Positions 1-8,168 of a stretch of 64,000 bases of DNA are shown here, piece by piece (the stretch's first letter is position 1; every line of letters starts with the position of its first letter). The position numbers were made by a program, and so were the translations under genes. The stretch is from Yersinia thracica. Lineage in GTDB: Bacteria > Pseudomonadota > Gammaproteobacteria > Enterobacterales > Enterobacteriaceae. The stretch spans positions 1 through 64,000 of the forward strand of contig NZ_CABHXX010000067.1 of NCBI RefSeq assembly GCF_902170565.1. The letters run 5' to 3'. The notes under the pieces were generated by a model. The model was not told where the DNA came from. It did not search any database and saw only the letters and a program-made list of their open reading frames with translations.

Positions 1-35
1 GTCTATAGTTAATAATAAGTAAATAATTGAATCGT

Positions 36-84
36 TGCACCAAAATGATATTTTTGCACCATTTTGGGGTGTCAATTTGGTGCA
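36..84 (+). promoter_or_regulatory. NtrC (NRI) binding-site cluster upstream of glnH
   Basis: Two TGCACCA half-sites lie at 36-42 and 55-61, and an inverted TGGTGCA half-site at 78-84. The known NtrC site is TGCACCA-N4-TGGTGCA. The second site continues as GGGGTGT at 66-72, so it is a near-complete dyad. The full sites are centred about 120 and 138 bases before the inferred start site, the usual enhancer distance for a sigma-54 promoter. More sites may lie upstream of the window. Confidence 0.8.
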
Positions 85-156
85 GTGATTGCAGCCTAAG
101 TATTTGGCGACTAATTACTTAGAGAAAAGTCTTTATTTTTAAATAACTTGCATTTC

Positions 157-172
157 TGGCACGTTTTTTTCA
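157..172 (+). promoter_or_regulatory. Sigma-54 promoter of glnHPQ
   Basis: TGGCAC at 157-162 gives a perfect -24 element. Ten bases after its GG pair the -12 position reads TC (TTTCA) instead of the consensus GC (TTGCA). As I recall, E. coli glnHp2 has the same weak -12 element. Transcription would start near 183, about 107 bases before glnH. Together with the NtrC sites, this implies nitrogen-limitation control. Confidence 0.65.
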
Positions 173-289
173 TATTGCACACTGAAACATAAAAATGGAT
201 CCCCATGCCCCACGTCATTGAGGTTGCAGTTTGACTGCAATATCGACAACAAAGGGTATATCCACAAAAGCACAAAGGAACTCCCACTT

Positions 290-1033
290 ATGAAGTCACT
301 TGTCAAAGTTTCATTGGCCGCTCTCGCGCTGGCCTTTGCCGTTAGCTCCCACGCCGCAGAAAAAGAACTGATTGTTGCTACAGACACCGCTTTCGTCCCT
401 TTTGAGTTCAAACAAGGGGATAAATACGTCGGTTTCGATATCGATTTATGGGATGCCATCGCGAAAAAACTGGATCTGAAATACACCCTGAAACCAATGG
501 ATTTCAGTGGCATCATTCCTGCGTTGCAAACCAAAAACGTGGATCTGGCACTGGCTGGGATCACTATCACCGACGAACGTAAAAAAGCCGTCGATTTCTC
601 TGATGGTTATTACAACAGCGGCCTGCTGGTGATGGTCAAAGCGAATAACAACGACATCAAAGGCGAAGCTGACCTGGCAGGCAAAGTGCTGGCAGTGAAA
701 AGTGGCACCGGCTCCGTCGATTATGCTAAAGCCAATATCAAAACCAAAGACTTGCGCCAATTCCCGAATATCGATAATGCGTATTTGGAATTAGGCACCG
801 GCAATGCTGACGCTGTTTTGCATGACACCCCCAACATCCTTTACTTCATCAAAACTGCCGGTAATGGCCAGTTCAAAGCGGTGGGCGACTCCATTAAAGC
901 TCAACAGTATGGTGTAGCTTTCCCACAAGGCAGTGACCTGCGCGAAAAAGTTAACGTAGCTCTGAAATCCCTGAAAGAAGACGGCACTTACGCTGCAATT
1001 TATAAAAAATGGTTCGGCGTAGAACCTAAGTAA
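290..1033 (+). CDS. glnH: Glutamine ABC transporter, periplasmic binding protein
   Basis: Periplasmic solute-binding protein that captures glutamine and delivers it to GlnPQ. The ATG at 290 follows AAAGGAACTCCC, a good ribosome site, and gives 247 residues, close to the 248 of E. coli GlnH. The upstream in-frame ATG at 218 would put non-coding leader into the protein. Residues 1-22 form a signal peptide ending SSHA, with cleavage before AEKEL. The rest is a type II amino-acid-binding fold (SBP_bac_3), with the FVPFEF start of the mature domain and the DFSDGYY segment. It is the first gene of glnHPQ, 36 bases before glnP, behind NtrC sites and a sigma-54 promoter. Confidence 0.95.
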   Translation: MKSLVKVSLAALALAFAVSSHAAEKELIVATDTAFVPFEFKQGDKYVGFDIDLWDAIAKKLDLKYTLKPMDFSGIIPALQTKNVDLALAGITITDERKKAVDFSDGYYNSGLLVMVKANNNDIKGEADLAGKVLAVKSGTGSVDYAKANIKTKDLRQFPNIDNAYLELGTGNADAVLHDTPNILYFIKTAGNGQFKAVGDSIKAQQYGVAFPQGSDLREKVNVALKSLKEDGTYAAIYKKWFGVEPK

Positions 1034-1069
1034 TTTATTTTTTGCCGTTTTTAGACCAGGAGAATATCC

Positions 1070-1726
1070 ATGCAGTTTGAATGGAGCGCTATTTGGCCCG
1101 CCATCCCAATCCTGCTTGAAGGCGCCAAGTTAACCCTATGGATTTCGGTCCTGGGGTTGCTTGGTGGCCTGATTATTGGGGTTATAGCAGGTTTTGCCCG
1201 CGCCTATGGCGGTTGGCTGAGCAGAAATATCGCATTAGTGTTTATTGAGTTGATCCGTGGCACGCCGATTGTGGTGCAGGTGATGTTTATCTACTTTGCG
1301 CTGCCGATGATGATGCCGGTGCGCATCGATCCCTTCTCAGCAGCCGTTGTGACGATCATGATTAACTCAGGCGCCTATATTGCGGAAATCACCCGTGGTG
1401 CAGTGCTGTCAATCCATAATGGGTTCCGTGAAGCCGGTCTGGCGTTAGGTTTGTCCAAACGCGATACCTTGCGCTACGTGATTGCGCCTTTGGCTCTGCG
1501 CCGCATGTTACCGCCATTGGGTAACCAATGGATCGTCAGTATCAAAGACACCTCACTGTTTATCGTGATTGGCGTAGCCGAACTGACTCGCCAGGGTCAG
1601 GAAATTATTGCCGGTAACTTCCGCGCCATGGAAATTTGGAGTGCGGTTGCGGTTATCTACCTGATAATCACCTTGGCTCTGAGCTTTGTTCTGCGCCGGT
1701 TAGAAAGAAAGCTGAAAATAATATGA
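1070..1726 (+). CDS. glnP: Glutamine ABC transporter, permease
   Basis: Inner-membrane permease of the glutamine importer, 218 residues as in E. coli. It has an N-terminal membrane segment (about 10-40), further segments around 55-100, and the EAA loop typical of polar amino-acid permeases ([12 protein letters not shown], around 124-135), which docks on GlnQ. AGGAGAATATCC precedes the ATG. The stop overlaps the glnQ start in an ATGA junction at 1723-1726, so translation of the two genes is probably coupled. A GlnP homodimer would pair with a GlnQ dimer. Confidence 0.95.
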   Translation: MQFEWSAIWPAIPILLEGAKLTLWISVLGLLGGLIIGVIAGFARAYGGWLSRNIALVFIELIRGTPIVVQVMFIYFALPMMMPVRIDPFSAAVVTIMINSGAYIAEITRGAVLSIHNGFREAGLALGLSKRDTLRYVIAPLALRRMLPPLGNQWIVSIKDTSLFIVIGVAELTRQGQEIIAGNFRAMEIWSAVAVIYLIITLALSFVLRRLERKLKII

Positions 1727-2445
1727 TTGAATTCAAAAACGTCTCCAAACACTTTGGTAAAACCCAAGTGCTCCACGACATCAATCTGAATATCACCAAG
1801 GGAGAAGTGGTGGTGATTATTGGTCCTTCCGGCTCGGGTAAATCCACCTTGCTGCGTTGTATTAATAAGCTGGAAGTCATTACCAGTGGTCAGTTGATTG
1901 TTGATGGCCTGGATGTCAATGATCCCAAAGTGGATGAACGCCTGATTCGCCAGGAAGCGGGTATGGTGTTCCAACAGTTTTATCTGTTCCCACATCTGAC
2001 TGCGCTGGAAAACGTGGCATTTGGCCCGGTTCGCGTGCGCGGTGCTTCTAAGGAAGCCGCCAATAAACTCGCGATGGCGTTATTGACCAAAGTCGGGTTG
2101 GAAGACCGCGCCCATCATTATCCGGCAGAGTTGTCCGGTGGCCAACAGCAGCGTGTGGCTATCGCCCGTGCATTGGCGGTAAAACCTAAGCTGATGCTGT
2201 TTGATGAGCCGACCTCGGCACTGGATCCTGAGTTGCGTCATGAAGTTTTGACCGTAATGAAGGATTTGGCCGAAGAAGGCATGACCATGGTCATCGTCAC
2301 CCACGAAGTGGGCTTTGCGCAAAAAGTGGCATCGCGCCTGATCTTTATTGATAAAGGCCGGGTAGCACAGGATGGTGACCCAGATAGCTTGATTTCAAAT
2401 CCACCCAGTGAACGTTTACGGGAATTCCTGCAACACGTCTCCTGA
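1723..2445 (+). CDS. glnQ: Glutamine ABC transporter, ATP-binding protein
   Basis: Cytoplasmic ATPase that powers glutamine uptake through GlnP. The ATG at 1723 overlaps the glnP stop and gives 240 residues, the family length; an earlier in-frame ATG lies inside glnP and is rejected. Walker [10 protein letters not shown] is near residues 34-42, the Q-loop lies in MVFQQFYLF, the signature LSGGQQQR is near 134-141, Walker [13 protein letters not shown] near 154-165, and the switch histidine in VTHEVG near 193. All catalytic motifs are intact. A tandem repeat and an intrinsic terminator follow. Confidence 0.95.
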   Translation: MIEFKNVSKHFGKTQVLHDINLNITKGEVVVIIGPSGSGKSTLLRCINKLEVITSGQLIVDGLDVNDPKVDERLIRQEAGMVFQQFYLFPHLTALENVAFGPVRVRGASKEAANKLAMALLTKVGLEDRAHHYPAELSGGQQQRVAIARALAVKPKLMLFDEPTSALDPELRHEVLTVMKDLAEEGMTMVIVTHEVGFAQKVASRLIFIDKGRVAQDGDPDSLISNPPSERLREFLQHVS

Positions 2446-2460
2446 TGTGTATTTTATCAT

Positions 2461-2500
2461 CACGTTAAAATCACGACGTTAAAATCACGACGTTAAAATC
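2461..2500. repeat. Short tandem repeat, 14-base unit
   Basis: Nearly three copies of a unit close to CACGACGTTAAAAT sit between the glnQ stop and its terminator. The first copy lacks three bases (CACGTTAAAAT). Copy number could vary between strains by slippage. It lies in the 3' untranslated region and no function is apparent. Confidence 0.8.
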
Positions 2501-2504
2501 AAGA

Positions 2505-2540
2505 GATGGCGGGTATCTTCACTGATATCCGCCATTTTTT
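2505..2540 (+). terminator. Intrinsic terminator of glnHPQ
   Basis: The stem ATGGCGGGTATC pairs imperfectly with GATATCCGCCAT around a short loop, and six T residues follow. It ends glnHPQ just before the converging chemoreceptor-like gene. Confidence 0.85.
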
Positions 2541-2554
2541 ATGCTGACAGCCGG

Positions 2555-3859
2555 TTATACATGAGTTTGCTGATTCTTGACCTGAGAAAACGCCGTCATC
2601 AACTTCACCACATCCTGCATCCCAATATTCACCTGATGAATAACTTCACCGGCATCTTGGGTCAGTGTAACCCCGCCTCCGGCCTGCTCCACACAAACGC
2701 CCATCCCCTTGATGGCCGCCATAACACCATTCTGAATAGTCTTGGTCATATGCTCGATTTCAGTGGCCGCCTTACGTGAGCTTTCTGCCAGAATTCGCAC
2801 CTCACTGGCCACCACAGAAAAACCTTTGCCGTGTTCACCCGCATGGGCAGCTTCTATTGAAGCATTGATCGCCAATAAATTAGTTTGCGAGGAAATTTTG
2901 CGAATGGCTTCCACGATGGTGCCAATCTCTTTCGAGCAACGCCCTAACTCACTGATAACAAGCGAGGTTTCGCGCGCTACAGATTCCACTTCCTGCATAC
3001 CGCGCACCGCCTGTTGAACAATCGCCGCCCCTTGTGATGCCGAGCGGTCAGTGGTTAATGATAAATGGTGTACATCGCGAATCAGGTTTTCTTCGTGTTC
3101 CTGCTGCAACATCAATTGTGTAATATCCTGAGCAATCTTCACCACTTTGAGCACCTGCCCCTCTTTATCCATAATCGGGTTATAGCTCGCCTCCAGCCAG
3201 ACCCGCTCGCCGCGGCTATTCACGCGTTCAAAGCGCCCGACAATAAACTCACCTTGAGCTAATCGCTGCCAATGCTGACGATATTCATCTGAGTGCGCAA
3301 ATTCAGGGAGACACAAAATCTGATGAGACTGATGCTGAATATCGGCCAGTGAATAACCAATAACATGGAGCAAATTATCATTGGCGTCCAAAATAATGCC
3401 CTGCGGCGTGAAAGTAATCATTCCCATTGAACGATTAAGCGCAGCTAATAAACTCTGGTGCTCCTGAGATTGCACAATACGCTCAGTCACATCACTGGCA
3501 ATCTTAATAATTTCCATCACTCGCCCTTGATTATCGAGCACCGGCGTATAGGTTCCTTGCAGCCAGATAATAGAGCCATCTTTACGAATGCGCTTAATAT
3601 TATCGGTAATAGGGCGCCCTTCATTGAGCAATTGCCAGTGACGACGATAAGCATCACTTTGCACATAATGCGGGTCACAAAACAGTTTATGATGCTTCCC
3701 GAGCACCTCCTCCCGTTGGTATCCCATTGCTTGTAAAAATAAGGTATTAGCGTGTTTTACTGTGCCATCCGGTTTGAAAATAATCATGGGGACTGCACTG
3801 TCAATCGAGGTCAGTTCGGCGCGCTTCGATGCATGAGATGAGCTGAAATTGAACAACAT
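2555..3859 (-). CDS. Soluble PAS-PAS methyl-accepting chemotaxis-type protein (BdlA-like)
   Basis: A 434-residue protein with two consecutive PAS/PAC domains (about 15-130 and 135-250) and a short chemoreceptor signalling domain. The latter carries the conserved hairpin tip (SSQTNLLAINASIEAAHAGE) and the GKGFSVVASEVR segment near residues 320-360. No transmembrane segment or periplasmic sensing domain is visible, so it should be cytoplasmic. Each PAS domain has the GEVL/NSRG-type core often used for heme, flavin or oxygen sensing, but no ligand residue can be assigned from sequence. The architecture matches Pseudomonas BdlA, a biofilm-dispersion regulator, and also Aer-like receptors. It is monocistronic. 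Confidence 0.85.
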   Translation of the reverse strand: MLFNFSSSHASKRAELTSIDSAVPMIIFKPDGTVKHANTLFLQAMGYQREEVLGKHHKLFCDPHYVQSDAYRRHWQLLNEGRPITDNIKRIRKDGSIIWLQGTYTPVLDNQGRVMEIIKIASDVTERIVQSQEHQSLLAALNRSMGMITFTPQGIILDANDNLLHVIGYSLADIQHQSHQILCLPEFAHSDEYRQHWQRLAQGEFIVGRFERVNSRGERVWLEASYNPIMDKEGQVLKVVKIAQDITQLMLQQEHEENLIRDVHHLSLTTDRSASQGAAIVQQAVRGMQEVESVARETSLVISELGRCSKEIGTIVEAIRKISSQTNLLAINASIEAAHAGEHGKGFSVVASEVRILAESSRKAATEIEHMTKTIQNGVMAAIKGMGVCVEQAGGGVTLTQDAGEVIHQVNIGMQDVVKLMTAFSQVKNQQTHV

Positions 3860-4371
3860 AAGTCGCGTCCTTATGGTGAAAGATTGAGCTGCAAATAAGT
3901 CATGTGACCATCAACGTGTTTGCACGACAAAAAACCAGAAAATCAGAATAGAATTTTCTTTAAGTTTTATTCTTCACCCTGGACGATGAGATAGTTGGTT
4001 AATAAAAATAAACACCGAAAAAATCAAAATAAAACCTACACTTGTCAGCTATTGTGCGGACTAAGAATTATCTTAATCAGCATAGCCGAAAGTATTTAGA
4101 TTGACAGCCAACTGGGCAATATTGAAATAAAACAGTAGATAATAGGGCAATATCCAGATAATCGAATATTGCCTATAGGCGGCCTGTAAATATATCCCGA
4201 TGAATGAGGTTGCTGTTATAGCCCGGAGACTGGCGGGGCGACTGCACCGATGGGCACTCAGGTCGCTTACGCCACTTGTATCTTAGACCCTACGACCCAT
4301 TCGGCACATTTCCCCGCAAATCAACTTTGTCAGCAGTCTGTAAATCTATTTATTTTCAGACCAACGTGCAG
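3860..4371. other. Intergenic region before the chemoreceptor-like gene
   Basis: This AT-rich 512-base stretch must hold the promoter of the minus-strand PAS-PAS gene. I see no coding frame with a plausible start and family, no clear terminator, and no recognised operator. The part near 4200-4360 is more GC-rich and may be decayed repeat sequence next to the ERIC fragment. Confidence 0.5.
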
Positions 4372-4432
4372 TCAGTGATTCGGGTAAGTGTACGCAGCCA
4401 ACACCCCTGCGGCGCCAAGGACGACGGGGATT
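4372..4432. repeat. ERIC element, half-copy
   Basis: The sequence from GATTCGGGTAAGTG through CAACACCCCTGCGGCGCC to ACGGGGATTA matches the second half of the full-length ERIC at 52766-52892. The matching first half is absent or unrecognisable. The end of the element reaches the rlmF stop codon (TTA on the plus strand at 4431-4433). Confidence 0.75.
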
Positions 4433-5393
4433 ACCAGCGCTCGGCTTTCCAGGCGACCTGCTGCTCCGGCGTCAGGAAAGTCCATGCCACAAACCGGCTG
4501 ACTTTCTGCCCCTGTGCCATATCAATGGTACGAACTTCAACCGCATTGGCATAACGCAGCGCGTGATAAATCGCCGGTAATGTGGTTTTTTTCGAAATAA
4601 GTGCAGTAAACCAGAAGCAATTTTGTGCTTTCGTCGCGCTCTCTGCCACCATGCGGCTAACAAAACCTTCTTCCCCGCCCTCACACCACAGCTCACTATT
4701 TTTTCCGCCAAAGTTTTGCACCGGCTTGGCGGCAACTTCACCTTTACCCAACTTGTGCAATTTACGGCGGGTGGTGGCGGCCGCTTCTTCTGCTGAAGCA
4801 TGGAACGGCGGGTTACACAATATAGCATCGTAACGTTCATTCACCGCCAGAATGCCTGCGAAAATCGCCTGCGGATCTTTTTGTTGCTTAAGTCGCAGAG
4901 TATTTTTCAGTGTTGGATTCATGGATACCACCATTTTCGCCGCACTGAGGGCTTGCGCGTCAATGTCAGTGCCGGTGAAACGCCAGCCGTATTCCCGTTG
5001 ACCAATAATGGGGTAAATGCAATTGGCACCGACGCCAATATCCAGCACCGTAATATTCTTACCTTGCGGGATAACACCGTCATTGCAGCTAGCTAATAAA
5101 TCAGCCAGATGATGCACATAATCCGCACGACCAGGAATGGGGGGGCACAAAAAGTCTGCTGGAATATCCCAATATTCAATGCCATAGAAATGTTTTAACA
5201 ATGCCTTGTTCAGCATTTTTACCGCCAGCGGGGAGGCAAAATCGACAGAAATATCACCGTAGGCATTCGGGGCCAAAAAAGGGATTAATTCAGGACAACT
5301 GACTGAAAGCGCATCAAAGTCATAACGCGAGCGATGACGGTTGCGCGGATGCAATCCACTTTTTTCTTTAGGGAATACTTTTTTGTTTTCCAT
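4431..5393 (-). CDS. rlmF: 23S rRNA (adenine1618-N6)-methyltransferase
   Basis: Makes N6-methyladenosine at position 1618 of 23S rRNA using S-adenosylmethionine. The start MENKKV at 5393 gives 320 residues (E. coli about 308); the longer frame upstream lacks family similarity. The GLHPRNRHRSRYDF opening, the SAM-binding LDIGVGANCIYP (near 115), the catalytic NPPF motif (CNPPFHASAEEA, near 210) and the LWCEGGEEGFV block are all characteristic of RlmF. The gene stands alone. Its 3' end touches an ERIC fragment, which may contribute to the 3' end of the transcript. Confidence 0.93.
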   Translation of the reverse strand: MENKKVFPKEKSGLHPRNRHRSRYDFDALSVSCPELIPFLAPNAYGDISVDFASPLAVKMLNKALLKHFYGIEYWDIPADFLCPPIPGRADYVHHLADLLASCNDGVIPQGKNITVLDIGVGANCIYPIIGQREYGWRFTGTDIDAQALSAAKMVVSMNPTLKNTLRLKQQKDPQAIFAGILAVNERYDAILCNPPFHASAEEAAATTRRKLHKLGKGEVAAKPVQNFGGKNSELWCEGGEEGFVSRMVAESATKAQNCFWFTALISKKTTLPAIYHALRYANAVEVRTIDMAQGQKVSRFVAWTFLTPEQQVAWKAERW

Positions 5394-5593
5394 CGTACTG
5401 ACTCTCTGATAGGCATTTTCTGGCGCGTAAGATAGCATAAATTCGCGGTGAGCGGGCCAGCAGCGCAAGAGACAGCTCACTATCTGCCGATTTATCTCAA
5501 AGATTGCCGATGGTGTTCACTTTGATTTTTTATGTCCTGAGGATATGAACCTAAACAATTATCAATCAAATAATCTGAACGATTAACTCAATT

Positions 5594-5676
5594 CTATCCG
5601 GTTTTAAAATCTCCGCAAGGGCGTAACATAGCTTCTATCGAAAGGGAACGCCCTTTCAACCTTAAAAACCGAATAG
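5594..5676 (+). promoter_or_regulatory. Folded leader of the DUF1471 gene
   Basis: An outer stem pairs CTATCCGGTTTTAAA (5594-5608) with TTAAAAACCGAATAG (5662-5676). An inner stem pairs AAGGGCGT (5617-5624) with ACGCCCTT (5648-5655). The ribosome site AGGAAT (5675-5680) begins at the base of the outer stem. The arrangement suggests control of translation or RNA stability, but no known riboswitch class was recognised. Confidence 0.55.
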
Positions 5677-5685
5677 GAATACATC

Positions 5686-5946
5686 ATGAAAAACATCAAA
5701 AATTTCGTTGCAGTTATCGCCCTGTCTACTCTGTCTTTCGCTAGCTTTGCCGCAGAACACATCAACAGCCAGGATGCGGCTAAATTAGAACAAGTCGGTG
5801 TTATCTCCGTCAGTGGCGTCACTGACCTGAGCAGCTTGAAAGCACAACTGGCCGAAAAAGCAGATGCTGCCGGTGCTAAAGCTTTCACTATTACCTCAAC
5901 AACCGGTAATAACTTGATGCACGGTACTGCAACCATTTATAACTAA
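5686..5946 (+). CDS. YdgH/BhsA/McbA-type DUF1471 periplasmic stress protein
   Basis: An 86-residue exported protein. Residues 1-22 are a signal peptide (MKNIKNFVAVIALST to SFASFA) cleaved before AEHINS. The remaining ~64 residues are one DUF1471 domain, with the typical VGVISVSGV strand, the AEKADAAGAKAFTITS helix-strand, and a terminal HGTATIY strand. E. coli members (BhsA, McbA, YdgH) are small periplasmic or outer-membrane proteins linked to stress resistance and biofilm; which paralogue this is cannot be decided. A long folded leader precedes it and an intrinsic terminator follows. Confidence 0.88.
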   Translation: MKNIKNFVAVIALSTLSFASFAAEHINSQDAAKLEQVGVISVSGVTDLSSLKAQLAEKADAAGAKAFTITSTTGNNLMHGTATIYN

Positions 5947-6011
5947 TTGATCTTTAGATGATATTGCAGCAATGCTAGCCACTCTTATTGAATCGTAGCA
6001 TTTCTACAAAA

Positions 6012-6048
6012 GAAAAAGCCCATCAGCCAACCTGATGGGCTTTTTTAT
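6012..6048. terminator. Intrinsic terminator after the DUF1471 gene
   Basis: AAAGCCCATCAG pairs with CTGATGGGCTTTTTT around CCAAC. T residues follow on the plus strand and A residues precede on the other side, so it can serve both the DUF1471 gene and the convergent M3 peptidase gene. Confidence 0.9.
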
Positions 6049-6065
6049 GTCAACAAAACACTGAA

Positions 6066-7928
6066 TCACATTGCCAGGAGCCGGGCATTTATTGTGCTGG
6101 CAAATGTGCGGCACATGGCCTCATCACCTTGCTGATTATCAGCCAGTTGCTCATCCCCATCAACCACCCGCATAGTCACGTTTAAGTCAAAATCTGCTGC
6201 CGGTTGTGGGCGCATTGCCGCCAGTTCAATTGTTTTCAGGGCTTCATCCCAAGCTTCTTCAACGGTTTGATTACAAACCTTAGCCAGATAATCTGGATTG
6301 AAGCCTTCCCCTGTCAGACTGCGCAATGCTTCATCGTGAGTGACACTGTTGCCGGGCCGCCAATAATGCTCGGCGAGATCGGGGCCAATAGCGGGGTTGT
6401 CCGTCAGATAACCATCGCGTTTGAGGAAGAATGCTCGCGTTTGTTCTACCGCCATCAATGCCAATAAATAACCTTGATAGGAGCAAGCAGACTCCATTGA
6501 TAATAAATGCGGAATAGCCAGTGTCGGGCGTGGGCTACCACTGACACCCAGAATTTTTAATTCAATGTCTCGGGCCAATTGAGTTATTGCTTCTGGTGTG
6601 CGTTGTGCATCATCCCACTGATAAAGTTGCCATTCAAAATAGGGCACTAATAAAATATGTCGGTCATTAAAAGCTCGCATGGGTTGCCGCGCCTGAATGC
6701 TTTCCTGAATCAATGCATCGGGAACCGATTCGCCCTGACTGTTCTTAGCATAACGTTTCAACCAATCGGCATCATCAAGCAAGCTATCGCAGAACATGGA
6801 TTGCGTTTCGGCGTAGGCCATTGAAGTTGGAGGGAATTCTTGTGAAAAACAGGGAGCATTTTGCACAATATTAGAAAAATGGGCCGCATGCCCACCTTCA
6901 TGAAATAAGGTATTTAGCCCCGACGCCCCACTTCCGACCTGATCGGGCTTGGCCAAACTGGTGAAATTGATGCGCGCCGGGACCCAGTGACCTTGGTCGA
7001 CAAAAGGCGGCACCGGCCCATGCATAAAACCATTTTCATATTTCCCTTTACGCACCAGAAGATCCAAATTCATCTGTGCGCCGCGGAAACCAATATGCAG
7101 CCGCTTAAAGCTATTAACCCAGCGGTCAAGTGACTCGGCAAAGGGAAAATAAGGATCGAGTAGGCGGGTGACATCTCCCCCGCTGGCAAAGCGAATATTC
7201 CACGGTTCCAGCGTTTCAGGGCCTTTTTCCTCAACGAGTTGCTGCAAGCTGCGCAGATTAGCCGCGCGAGTTTGTTCCTCGAAAGGCTCCAAAATGGCAA
7301 ATAACTGTTCCGGTGTCATCTGCTCGGTTTTATTCACTTTGTAATCAAAGTAATTGCGATAACCCAATTTCCGCGCAAAACGATTACGCAAACTAATTAA
7401 TTCTGGCAAGCCATTGTGCAATAGCCATTGCTCCAACTCCCGTAATGCCAAGTGCGAACTGTGCCGACATTCTGCATTTTCATTGGTGCCCTGGTTAGTC
7501 AATAACTCACCCAGAGAGGCGGAAACCCGCTCACCAGCAGCATTTAAATGGGTTAGAGTAAAGCTTTTACGCCGCAGGTAAAGGGATGATTCTGCAGCAA
7601 TAATTTCATCAAGTAGGGCTTGCGTGTTGGGATCTTCAATAGCATTACAATCAAAAAAGCGATACCACCCTTGCAACCCGTGCAGTAATGCATCGCGATC
7701 CGCGGTGGATGGCTCGTTTTCTAACTGGGCTATCTGGTCACGCAATTCTTTTAAACGGTGGCTTTGTGCGATAAAACGCTTATAAACACTCTCGGCTACA
7801 GAAAATTGCTGAGCAATATCTTCCTCACCTAGCCCCATATAGTTCTGCCAAAAAAGATCTTCTTTGGCCTGATGGACGGCAAGATAATCCTTGTTCAGAG
7901 CAGTAAAGTACTCCAAAGCTTGTCGCAT
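6066..7928 (-). CDS. M3 family zinc metallopeptidase (oligopeptidase)
   Basis: Cytoplasmic thimet-oligopeptidase-type peptidase, 620 residues from the ATG at 7928, which has AAGGAATACT as ribosome site. An ATG six codons upstream is less well placed. The zinc site HEGGH lies near residues 343-347 (LFHEGGHAAHF), and the third ligand is probably in the downstream YAETQSMFCDSLL segment, as in M3 enzymes. The N-terminal half is helical and rich in charged residues, forming the lid over the channel. There is no signal peptide. It differs from PrlC/OpdA (~680 residues) and Dcp, so I give only the family. The substrate is unknown, probably short peptides. Confidence 0.85.
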   Translation of the reverse strand: MRQALEYFTALNKDYLAVHQAKEDLFWQNYMGLGEEDIAQQFSVAESVYKRFIAQSHRLKELRDQIAQLENEPSTADRDALLHGLQGWYRFFDCNAIEDPNTQALLDEIIAAESSLYLRRKSFTLTHLNAAGERVSASLGELLTNQGTNENAECRHSSHLALRELEQWLLHNGLPELISLRNRFARKLGYRNYFDYKVNKTEQMTPEQLFAILEPFEEQTRAANLRSLQQLVEEKGPETLEPWNIRFASGGDVTRLLDPYFPFAESLDRWVNSFKRLHIGFRGAQMNLDLLVRKGKYENGFMHGPVPPFVDQGHWVPARINFTSLAKPDQVGSGASGLNTLFHEGGHAAHFSNIVQNAPCFSQEFPPTSMAYAETQSMFCDSLLDDADWLKRYAKNSQGESVPDALIQESIQARQPMRAFNDRHILLVPYFEWQLYQWDDAQRTPEAITQLARDIELKILGVSGSPRPTLAIPHLLSMESACSYQGYLLALMAVEQTRAFFLKRDGYLTDNPAIGPDLAEHYWRPGNSVTHDEALRSLTGEGFNPDYLAKVCNQTVEEAWDEALKTIELAAMRPQPAADFDLNVTMRVVDGDEQLADNQQGDEAMCRTFASTINARLLAM

Positions 7929-8168
7929 AGTATTCCTTTTCAGCAATGATTCATTAATATTAATTTAAGCTGGGAAAACCCAAACAATAATGAGTCTAAC
8001 ATCCGCAAAAAAAGACAACAAAACATGATTAACTTAAATTATTAAAATCATTTAAATCAAACACCAATGAAAAAATAAACACAAAAAAAACAATCTTAAA
8101 TATAATATTAATCCTACCCACTAAAAATATACATTAACTATAACCATCTACCGAATAATAGTAATGCC

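Noticed and set aside
78-93. A second sigma-54-like match (TGGTGC with TTGCA at the right spacing).
   Set aside because: Its TGGTGCA belongs to an NtrC half-site, and it would place NtrC sites too close. The TGGCAC at 157 fits better.
4276-4554. Plus-strand reading frame of 92 codons across the ERIC fragment.
   Set aside because: It runs through a repeat and antisense to rlmF and has no family signal.
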